Source of the DNA: Acholoe squamosa
Taxonomy: Eukaryota; Annelida; Polychaeta; Phyllodocida; Polynoidae
DNA: 64,000 nt
Assembly: GCA_949317995.1 (NCBI GenBank)
Contig: OX439045.1
Coordinates: 40,009,693 to 40,073,692, forward strand
Direction: 5' to 3'
The notes below the pieces were generated by a model. It did no database searches and had not been told where the DNA came from. It saw nothing but the letters and a program-made list of their open reading frames with translations. Positions 21,563-30,474 of the stretch are shown here, piece after piece. A program made the position numbers and the translations under genes. Positions within the stretch are counted from its first letter, which is position 1. The number at the start of each line of letters is the position of its first letter.

Positions 21563-22373
21563 GGGCGTGGCTGAGTCCACACGTAAAGTTCGCAAACAGC
21601 AATTTAGTAGGTACAAAAAATTTTGTAAAAAATTTAATTTCAACTCCCTACCTTGTTCTCCTTCTCAAGCTTCGTTGTATAGTGTATATTTATCAGATAA
21701 AATGAAACCTGTATCTGTTAGGAATTATTTGTCCGCAGTATGGTATTATCAGAAATTAAAAGGTTATTCTGATTATAGTAGTAGTTTTATTGTTAAAAAG
21801 ACACTGGATGGTATTGAACGTAATTATAAATGTTCTTCTATTAAAACATATCCATTAACTCCCAGTGATATGTTAAAGATCAAATCTAATTTGAATTTGT
21901 CTGTATATGAGGATGTAGTCTTCTGGTCAGCTATCTTATTGTGTTACCGAGGTGTGTTCAGGGTGGGTCATGTAGTGGATTCCCCTCATAACTTTAAATC
22001 TAAAAATGTGTCTTTGTCTGTTGACTGCATTCGCATTGATGTTAAATCTTCTAAAACTGACCAATATGGTAGGAAATCTTACGTGGTATATTTAAAACGA
22101 AATGATTTTTCTGGTCTTTGTCCAGCTAGGTACTTAAAAATTTGTAAGGAATCTAAAAGTAGACTATTATTCACTATAGGTAACAAACCTTTGATTTACA
22201 ACTATGTTAACACCAGGTTGAAGGCTATTTCTATAAAATGTGATATTCCCCACAAAGTTTCAACTCATTCACTCCGACATGGTGGAGCAACTCTGTTAAA
22301 AAATTCTGGTTTAAAGGTCGATGATATTAAAAAGAGAGCAAATTGGAATTCTTATATTGTTTATAATTATTAA
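21510..22373 (+). CDS. Tyrosine recombinase of the YR retrotransposon
   Basis: 287-residue integrase of the lambda/Cre type, taken to insert the circular DNA form. An N-terminal SAM-like DNA-binding region ('YSVYLSD...VSVRNYLSAVWYYQ', residues about 50-80) precedes the catalytic domain. The first catalytic Arg is probably R151 in 'YRGVFRVGHV'. The H-x-x-R box is H253/R256 in 'THSLRHGGAT'. The C-terminal 'NWNSYIVYNY' supplies W279 and candidate nucleophiles Y282, Y285 and Y287; by spacing from the Trp, Y287 fits best and is the last residue before the stop. The start at 21510 overlaps the RT ORF end by 53 nt in a different frame, suggesting coupled translation or frameshifting. It replaces the DDE integrase of LTR elements and defines the DIRS order. 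Confidence 0.9.
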   Translation: MIPDLRELERRRRRFLYRGVAESTRKVRKQQFSRYKKFCKKFNFNSLPCSPSQASLYSVYLSDKMKPVSVRNYLSAVWYYQKLKGYSDYSSSFIVKKTLDGIERNYKCSSIKTYPLTPSDMLKIKSNLNLSVYEDVVFWSAILLCYRGVFRVGHVVDSPHNFKSKNVSLSVDCIRIDVKSSKTDQYGRKSYVVYLKRNDFSGLCPARYLKICKESKSRLLFTIGNKPLIYNYVNTRLKAISIKCDIPHKVSTHSLRHGGATLLKNSGLKVDDIKKRANWNSYIVYNY

Positions 22374-22455
22374 CATGATTCCAAGCAGGACTTATTAGCC
22401 CTAGACGTAATGTTATAGTGTGGAATGGTGTATCCATTGTGTTTGGCGGTTATTT

Positions 22456-22588
22456 GGCATGTATAGAATTGATATTGACTACGTCAGTTCTCACCAAACC
22501 CATTGTCTCCTTCCTTATTCCACTTGTGATATTATTATAATATTTATTAATTATTATTACATTGCCCAGAGCGAACATAATTAACTTA
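22456..22588 (+). repeat. Split direct repeat B1
   Basis: 133 bp starting GGCATGTATAGAATTG and ending 'aacataattaactta'. It is repeated at 22883-23015 with one substitution. A single T separates it from A2. Confidence 0.95.
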
Positions 22589-22589
22589 T

Positions 22590-22792
22590 GGGATTATATA
22601 CACCCGTGTATATATATATAATTAATATGTACAGCGGTTGGAACTACTTTCTCCTCCAGGGCGCGCACTAATATGTATGACGTCATGGTAAACAATAGCG
22701 CCTATATAAGCTTCGGGATCCAAATTAACCGTCAGTTGGCGGATATCCCTCGAGCGGCACACACCACGCTGGGTGGTGCTGGAAATTTTAAC
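22590..22792 (+). repeat. Split direct repeat A2
   Basis: 203-bp copy of A1 with three substitutions, placed between B1 and B2. The B1-A2 join is the internal copy of the circle junction expected for this architecture. Confidence 0.95.
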
Positions 22793-22882
22793 TTTTAAAT
22801 CTATTGTTATATTGTATATATTGTATTATATTGTGTTATATTGTATTATTGTATTGTATTAAATTATTGTCTTATTAATAAA
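22793..22882 (+). terminator. AT-rich spacer with poly(A) signal between A2 and B2
   Basis: Rich in 'ttgtattata'-like repeats and ending in AATAAA (22877-22882) just before B2. It is the probable 3' processing region of the element's transcript, judged from position and hexamer alone. Confidence 0.5.
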
Positions 22883-23011
22883 GGCATGTATAGAATTGAT
22901 ATTGACTACGTCAGTTCTCACCAAACCCATTGTCTCCTTCCTTATTCCACTTGTGATATTATTATAATATTCATTAATTATTATTACATTGCCCAGAGCG
23001 AACATAATTAA

Positions 23012-23015
<4 letters not shown>
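22883..23015 (+). repeat. Split direct repeat B2 (right terminus)
   Basis: 133-bp copy of B1 with one substitution. It ends 'aacttat' into the right TA tract. Confidence 0.95.

Positions 23016-23056
<41 letters not shown>
23015..23056. repeat. (TA)n tract at the right insertion junction
   Basis: About 20 TA repeats between B2 and the LINE's resumed reading frame. Confidence 0.9.
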
Positions 23057-23058
<2 letters not shown>

Positions 23059-23479
23059 ACTATGCCGATATATGTTTTATAACCACTTTTGATAAGTACC
23101 TAGATCCCTTACAGTATGCTCAAAACAGGTGTATAAAATCTGTTTAAAGGTACCCCACATTACCAATACAAATTACATACACAATGAAACTGGCTGTAAC
23201 AAACTGATACATACAAGATATATTCATTTATTGAATTATAAGTAAGACAGATCTAGGTCTGATGTCTATAGAGTCAATAACAGATTACCAACCCATCAAC
23301 ATGATGCCCCTATATGTAAAATCATCACCCCAAATTGTGTTTCATATGCAAGAAGTGTAAATTTCTATGGTGCACAACAATGGAACCTACTTCCTGTGGG
23401 CAGAAGAAATGCTGAAACAAAAGAAAAATTTAAAGAAGAAAGTTTACAATATCTTAAACTGCTACTGCCCTATGGATAA
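23055..23479 (+). pseudogene. LINE pol, decayed, 3' portion
   Basis: The frame resumes as 'MDYADICF' and 'LDPLQYAQNRCIKS', the expected continuation of '...ILPY' at 18314. It thus completes the post-catalytic part of the same reverse transcriptase. After frame breaks around 23143-23330, the conserved C-terminal 'NFYGAQQWNLLPVGRR' appears (about 23364), ending in TAA at 23477-23479. About 200 bp of AT-rich sequence after that may be LINE 3' UTR. The two LINE parts together are the host of the nested YR element. Confidence 0.85.
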
Positions 23480-24960
23480 AGGTTACCATGTAATACTCAT
23501 CTTTCTATTACTGGGATAATATGAGCTGTTTCTCCCCTGTGTAATATCCCTCCCTATACTGTATTATATTGTGTCATTTTGCATATTATATTGCTTTATA
23601 CTTAGGTAGGACCAGAAGGATCAGCCCAGACACTAACTAAGTGGAAATGAGGTCCATACCTTCTTATTTGCCCTTGGTTTTCTTATTTTATATTTGTAGT
23701 GGCCTGTTAAACCTGAACATCTGTGAGAGTCCAGTGATTTATCAGACCTACTAAGTAATAACAAAGTTATATTTTGTCAAGAAAATAATGACTGATGGAT
23801 CAATATAATGACTCGAACTTTCTGTACTGATTTATTGACAACAGAGGCAAATAAAGTAAATTCAAACAAAAAAAATGAATGCATCATGCAGATCCTGCAA
23901 CATTGACAGAATCCCAAAGGGTCATCCTGATGCCTCATTGCAGTGCTGGCCGATACATGCAATGGAACATCATCGGCACATCATGGCGGCAAAGGAACAT
24001 GAACCAGATGGCATGATGTTGCCTTTAGAAGGTTAAATGGACGAGGAACAGGGTAGTGCATGGGGGACATAGCAGTGGGATTTGTAGATGGGGTTGGAAG
24101 TAATCATAAACTCATTAATAAGGTACAAAACCAGGTCAAGTACCCAAAATGGGATCTTCATTATATGACAGTTGGAACAGTATCCAAAATTTATTACCTT
24201 CTAGCTCCGACAAAATAGTAAATTTGTTCAGAAACATTTTCCCTACAGCCAAATAGGCCTGGCATTCATTTTCCTTTGGTATGCAGAATTACATTTCATA
24301 TAGCAATATGATTATGGAAAAAAATCACTTCATCTCTCTGCAACATTGTATGAACTCTATTACTATGATTTACTCTAAAGCTGAAAAGAGTGATGTACAA
24401 CTGATTGATATCTAAATGTCAGTCATATACTAACTTGTCATACTCAATATAAAACCACAAAACATTGTTAGAGATTACTTAATTTCGGTAAGAGAGGGGT
24501 GGGGAATTTAGGTCATGCATATCCGTTATTCTGTGTAGAAAATCAATATTGCCCAATTACAAGTATTGAATGTGGCCTGGTAATGGGGTTTAAAAATGAA
24601 TGTATGCATGATTTATATACTTTTCTTTGTTGTATTTCTATTCTTTAGCCATTTCTTTGCTGGGTAATCTTTTTATTCAGGCCGGAACAACCCAATCCAT
24701 AACGAGGACAGAGTATCACAGGCCGGTACTCGTGCAAAAAGAACCAACACATGAATAATCGAAGAGCCTTTCATTAAAAATGGTTGCGTGTTGTGATTGT
24801 ATTTTGTAGGTTGACATAGAAACGCGTCGGCTGTTCCAGGAAGGATCCACTAGTTGCCCTATTACCTCAGATGAAGGGTGGAGAGCGGAGATAGCACCTT
24901 TACTCCTATATCTATAGGCCTACCCCCGTTATATGGACTCACCTATAAGGTGGTTGGATT
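23480..24960. other. LINE 3' flank and non-coding sequence
   Basis: The first roughly 230 bp probably belong to the LINE 3' UTR. After that I see no supported gene. The short minus frame 23777-23962 lacks motifs. Confidence 0.4.
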
Positions 24961-24965
24961 ATGAC

Positions 24966-25203
24966 TATATAGATAGGGCCCTAGATGGGTAAAATCGACA
25001 AAGGGACAAAGCCACTTCTTAAAATCGACAAGGGACATGGGGTTGGGTGACAAGGGACAAAACCACTTCTTAAAATCGACAAGGGGACAAGGCCTCTTCT
25101 TAAAATCGACAAGGGACATGGGGTTGGGTGACAAGAGACAAGACCCATTTCTTAAAATCGACAAGGGACACAGGACCCCCCTGTCTAGGGCCCTATAGAT
25201 ACC
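24966..25203. repeat. Minisatellite (30/51-bp alternating units) with inverted borders
   Basis: Five repeats begin 'taaaatcgacaagggaca' (at about 24990, 25019, 25069, 25100 and 25153). They alternate between a short form (about 30 bp) and a long form (about 51 bp) that adds 'tggggttgggtgacaag'. The array is bordered by 'atagggccctaga' on the left (about 24973) and its reverse complement on the right (about 25184). The small coding frames over it are repeat artefacts. Confidence 0.75.
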
Positions 25204-25239
25204 TTTACATTCGGCCCACAGATACCACTGTGCCTATAG

Positions 25240-26078
25240 ACATAACTGTACATACCACCAGGAGGGGTATAGAGGGTCTACTGGAGGACCAGGTGTGGCA
25301 GACACTACAGGATTTGCTTGTTTTCCCTTGGAGTTGTTTACCAACCCATCTCCCTACCCAGCCCACACCTCTCCTCCCCCACACTGGGCGATCGTCGGAT
25401 GTCACGACGACCACTGCAGTCACGCAGGTAACAAACGGTAGCGGAGACAGCCGCGGAGACGACAAACCACAGAACCCCCCCCCCCCCCCTCCCACCACCC
25501 CTGATCTCTTCACTTTAATCATGGGGGGCTCCCTATATGCTGTGGTGGAGAAGCTTGGTTGTAGAAAGGGACTCTGACTAACTTCCAACTCCCCACAGCC
25601 GGACGCAGCCCTCCCACCAGATCACCTAGATCCCGCGCCACCGCACGCGTATGTGGCCAATGCCAACGCTGGCGTCCTGCGCTGGATCCTTGTGTGGCAC
25701 CTTGGGATGTAATTGCGCGGCACGGTGAGACCACAGGCGGGGATTGGGGCCGACATCGTCGTCTTGCATCGTCGGCCGCGCGTGACTTCCCCTAAGACGA
25801 CAGTGGCGCTACAGGCGCGCAGCGGTGCAGGGCGGGACCAGGGGCACCTTAAGACGCGCGTTTTCCGAGAAGGCAGTTCAGTTGGTGCCGAACAGGTGAC
25901 TGTATGGTACAGGAGGAGGGGAAAGGAACAGGAGGAAACAGGTGGGAGCAGCAGTCTGGTAATAGCCTACAGCTTGGATACCAACAGAAGTACCACCACA
26001 CACCACAGACTTATAATAGCCTTTAACAGCCTTACGCAGTAGGCTATAGCCACGGGCCAAGGATACTTCACTGATAAG
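25240..26078 (+). promoter_or_regulatory. GC/CpG-rich segment with splice donor, candidate first exon
   Basis: About 25380-25870 stands out as GC- and CpG-rich in an AT-rich window (for example 'tcggccgcgcgtgac' and 'acaggcgcgcagcgg'). It is followed by 'gataag|gtaagcacc', a consensus 5' splice site with the exon ending at 26078. A frame from 25713 to 26042 (109 aa, Arg/Ser/Thr-rich) is open but has no recognised domain. A CpG-rich first exon of a plus-strand transcript is plausible. It could be a 5' leader of the VWA gene 26 kb downstream, whose start exon has its own 3' splice site, or belong to an unseen gene. This is inference. Confidence 0.35.
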
Positions 26079-26085
26079 GTAAGCA

Positions 26086-26712
26086 CCCATTTCCACGTGT
26101 TTCTTTTTTTTTTCTAAATTGAAATAAAACTTTTTTCCCTTCCCCACCACCCACTGACAGTCCCTCCCTACCCCCAGGGAGGGCAAAGGAAAGCACGCCT
26201 CACGCCTCTGAAGAAAACATTTTATGAATTGGATCTCCAGTGTATGAACATCTTATAAAGAGGGCTTTGGATTGTTGACATAGCCCTGGGAATGTGCAAA
26301 TTACCTTTATCAGCGACATTCTTCACTATTGGAGGGTGTGGGGTAAGGAAAAGCATAAACCAATAGAGCCATTGTATTGAGGATCGGGTTACTCCAAAAC
26401 AGTGGCTCCTACCTTTTGAATTATGGAAACCCTGTCAGACACCAGTTTGTGTGATATACGTGATTTGTAATATAATAGATCTTACTATAGCAATTTAGGT
26501 GCGTGACTGTAATAGTCATTACTGTTTATAAATCCTCCTAAAGTTCAATTGATAATGCCTTTTCTGGCTGTTGGATAAAATTTATTTACTTCTAGCACAT
26601 AAGGCCTGTTCCCAGAATACCGTGCCTCAATTTAACAACTAGACCGAATTATATTATGAATCTCCAATTCTGATAATAGATTTTAGAGCATGTAGAGTGC
26701 TATGTTACATGC

Positions 26713-26713
<1 letters not shown>
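26086..26713. other. Non-coding stretch, nothing recognised
   Basis: No supported feature. Confidence 0.45.

Positions 26714-26785
<72 letters not shown>
26714..26785. repeat. (TA)n microsatellite
   Basis: About 36 uninterrupted TA repeats. Confidence 0.97.
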
Positions 26786-26789
<4 letters not shown>

Positions 26790-27152
26790 TGGGTGCTGAA
26801 AACAAGGCTGGGATTATTATATACTCTAACCTCTACAGACATTGCACTGAAAACATGGAAGATCCGAAACTATTCAGTGGTGACCACTTTAGGTCCTCAG
26901 GTTGACAATACCTAAAACTACAACTTTAGGTGGTCAAAATGACAACGTTAGGTCTTCCATTAGATCTTCCATTTTTTCAATGTACCTAAACTTCACGGTC
27001 AGCCAACTCAGACAGGAAACTCATAGACACCATGTATTATGATTAATGACTTAAGACCAGACACCATTCACAACTCACCCACCCCAACACATAGATTAGT
27101 GACTAAAATGCTGCCTCTGGGTATGTCATACACATTTATATCCATTCAAGAA

Positions 27153-27155
<3 letters not shown>
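26786..27155. other. Non-coding stretch between two TA tracts
   Basis: Contains a few short direct repeats such as 'tttaggt' followed by 'tc' or 'gg' (26888-26965). No gene seen. Confidence 0.4.

Positions 27156-27212
<57 letters not shown>
27156..27212. repeat. (TA)n microsatellite
   Basis: About 28 TA repeats, followed by 'aaataaataaa'. Confidence 0.97.
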
Positions 27213-27223
<11 letters not shown>

Positions 27224-30200
27224 ACTAGACATAGCTTTAGGTTCCTTGAATCTCTGTGCAGTGCGTTAGTTCCGTGAATATAACTGCAAAACTGCAATAA
27301 ATGTCACTGTAACACGTGTACTTCATTGAGGAAGATATCCAAGTCTCCTGTGGGGAAAAAGAAGGTATTTATAAGATTCCTTTAAAAACACTGAAGCATA
27401 TATTTTGTGACCTGGCTGGGGGTTAATGCAAGATTGTAGTGTTCCCCAAGATAAGTGAAATGGCAAAATTGCCCTTAGCCTTTTCTATCAGTAGTCAGGC
27501 TCAGTCTTCCCTTTTTATCAGTAGCCATACTCTGATTGGGTCACCAAAGATGTAGCTGCAGGTGTGCAGACCTGTAGTCAGTGGGCTGGTGTCCAGGTGT
27601 GAGGAGAGGGTGTGGACACAATGCTGGGACATGGGATATATGGGTATGTGACTGGTATGCTGCAGCACCAGCAGCGCTCTCAGACCGCAGGCAATGGGTG
27701 CATAGCCCCTCCTCCCATTCAGGCATTCAGCCAGGCCATATGTCTCACAATGGCCTTACTACATGAAGCTGTGCAGAACCCTCCTACCTTCCCCTCCCAA
27801 CTACCTAAGGTCACTGAGGTGAACTAGCTAATCTATCTATATATTGAAGGCGTGCATGAAATTGCACCAAATTCATATTGACTGAACCATGTAGGTCTAA
27901 GAAGTTGGAAGCAGCTTGCAATGTGAATTTCCATCGATTTCTTTTACCTTCTAAGCAATGCAATCATTGTTCGTGATTCTCATTGCTAAAGCCCTAAACC
28001 CTATTTACAAGCCTAATGGCATTATTTAAACTAATAACACCTCTTAATTACACCATTAAGTATCATCATGCTGCACATAAGTCAGTCCAAATTAGGAATT
28101 TAAAGTAGTTAGTGATTAGTGATGATCATACTGTCATTATTCCAAGACAGCGATTAACAACTCAGCTGTAAATGGCCTGTGAGGGATTGATCGTCCCTGG
28201 AGGTGGTCCATGTAGTACATATTCTGAATGCTTATCTCTGTCTCCTGTTGGTACATGATAGTCCATACAGCACATACGGCATTAAATCCACTGGCCCCCA
28301 AAACGTTGATTTCCTCTGGAAGGGTAGAATACTGCTCTGCTTTCTTAACAATACCTCTCATTCCACACACATATTTTCATTATGATACAAAATATATGTA
28401 CCAGCATACCATGCATGCCAATCTTTCAAGTATGAACGAAACTGACCCAGCTTTATAAAGTGATACAACTGAAAAGGTTTTCAATGCCATTGTGTACCAG
28501 CTATTGAGATAAGACACCTGATGTTGATACCTGATGTCATAGGGGCCACAAATGTACCACTTGATTAGACAATGAATTACAATAGCCTATGTGAGTTGTC
28601 CAGAAGGGTTACAATTGCTATTGTAAAGAAGTTCAAATGACGTGTATATGAAAGGATTGTAGGCAGCAAAGGAGAAACAAAATGAGATAGGAATTTATAC
28701 AAGGTACAGATAATGAAGATTCCATAGCAAAGACAGAGGTCTGAGTACTACATGTATGAGATGGGACCCTGTATATGTGGCCTCTTTAGCAGCTATTTGG
28801 AGGAACACACAGCGCCCTGATTGATGCCCTACACCTTCCTAGTCCCCACATCGACACCCACGTAGCCATTCAGACTAGCTTTTTGCCCCATTCCTGAAGC
28901 AGACTAAAAAGTGTTTTTATCAACGTCTGCAAATTCATGTCAGACATCACGCGAATCAAGACCTAAAAAAAGAAGAAACCATCCCCGTCTGGTTGATAAT
29001 TATAAGAGGAGCACATAGCGAGGTGCAGCCTACGAGCCAATGGCGTGCATTATATAGCATGTACTTCTAGACATTGACTGACAGACAGAAAGGATGGGAA
29101 AAGACTTAAGCTTAGTGACTTGAAGGTCCTGAATCTGAGGATATGTCAAGAGAGTCATGTTGAGGTACATGGTTTGGCAGTTAAGACAGGAAACGGAAGG
29201 ATGTAAGGGGAAGCTTTACTTTAGGCATTAGAAAGCGGTCAAAAGGGATGGTGGTTGTAAGGTGATGGGTGATGGGGAGTGAGAGGCAACTACACACCTA
29301 GACAGGTATGGGTGGTGAACAGGTAGATAGGTGTAAGTCAATGTGGCACGTAGTTTAAGTGGTGTCAGATATAGGACATCTGTACAACACAAAGAAAGGT
29401 GATGACGGGTTCGTTATCTTAACACACAGAAAAGAAGAGTGTCAAACTATCTTGTCAGAGTTGGGTATGCTGCCAACTTGATTCCCTTTGGATAGGGCCC
29501 AGCATTGCCTGACTCCTTTCCAAGAAATGCAACGGCGAAACCCTCTCTCCAGAACGCTGCATTTTGAAGGGAAGTCATGCCTTGCCTAACTCGCTCAACC
29601 TTTATGTTCGAATTTCCTTTTCTTTTTTTTTCTTGGGGGGGGGGGGTGCAGCCTTGTATTTCACAATTGCCCTTTGATAGATCAAAATGTATGAAAAAGC
29701 TAATAGTATCTCAGGAATGTTGGAAGGAACATAGGAAGTAGAAAGAAATGGGCGGAGGGCAACACATTAATGGGGTAGAATTAGATGTAAGGGGAGGACG
29801 CTATGTCAAATATACAAATGCATATTGGAGCATGAATGGTTTAAAGTATTAGTGCAGGAGTTGCTTTTGGGAACTAACTATGAGGGAGGTAGTGACAGGT
29901 AAGTACAAAGGGAGAATGAATGCAAGGGGTGGGATGCCCTGACAGGACAGGGCATGGCAGACGTCGAGGAATAGCACATAGACATGACTCGCACGTAACC
30001 TCACCAGGTCAGACCCTAGTCATTACCCTCTTTCATGTCAAAATTGGCCAAACTGCTTTCAACGGCTTTGCCTTTCCCAGCGCACTCCAGCATGACGAGC
30101 ATGATTCTTCCCCGACTTGTGCCCCACCCACACAGTCTAGGCACCAAGGGGTGTGTGGTCACACTGCTTAAGGCGCGGCTCGAGAGCAGAGCCATAATAT

Positions 30201-30330
30201 ACATTCCACAATGAATTCAATGGCTTTTTTTGTTCAAATCCCAACTAATCCATTGCTTTGTCTGTGCTGTATTCTTCGTGTTCACCCATATGGAGCTTTG
30301 TCATAGTAAAATGTAAAATCAGTGCATGGC
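27213..30330. other. Non-coding stretch, nothing recognised
   Basis: 3.1 kb without a convincing exon. The overlapping short frames at 27541-27827 and 28137-28458 lie on both strands and have no motif. A poly-T/G run lies near 29620-29648. Confidence 0.4.
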
Positions 30331-30474
30331 AGGGGCGTAGGAAGCAAATTTTTATTGGGGGGGAGGGGTCTCGGATGGGGGGCCTGCTATATTTTTATAT
30401 ATGCTTATATAGGGAACCTCCTCATTTTTTGGGGGGCCCAGACCCCCCTGCCCCCCCCCCTTTTCCTACGCATA
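30331..30474. mobile_element. Short MITE with GGGGCGTAGGAA ends
   Basis: The left end, 'aggggcgtaggaagcaaat', is mirrored at the right by 'ttttcctacgca'. The interior has G runs on the left and C runs on the right ('ggcccagacccccctgcccc'), so most of the 0.14 kb can fold back. No coding capacity. Confidence 0.6.

Larger units (their letters stand above)
18341..23015 (+). mobile_element. Tyrosine-recombinase retrotransposon, Ngaro/PAT type, apparently intact
   Basis: A complete element of about 4.7 kb. Its order is A1 (18341-18543), gag, RT-RNase H, YR, B1 (22456-22588), A2 (22590-22792), AT-rich spacer, B2 (22883-23015). Split direct repeats in the order A1...B1-A2-B2 are diagnostic of PAT/Ngaro elements within the DIRS order; they replace LTRs and support a circular intermediate that the tyrosine recombinase integrates. 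A1 and A2 differ at 3 of 203 positions and B1 and B2 at 1 of 133, and all three frames are open, so the insertion is recent and may be competent. It sits inside a LINE, between TA tracts, with no obvious target duplication, as expected for recombinase integration. I see no methyltransferase or hydrolase domain. Confidence 0.93.

Noticed and set aside
18341..23015. LTR retrotransposon
   Set aside because: There are no LTRs at both ends, no protease and no DDE integrase; the split repeats and tyrosine recombinase fit the DIRS order.
18341..23015. DIRS1-type element with inverted terminal repeats
   Set aside because: The terminal repeats are direct and split (A1...B1-A2-B2), and no methyltransferase domain follows RNase H.
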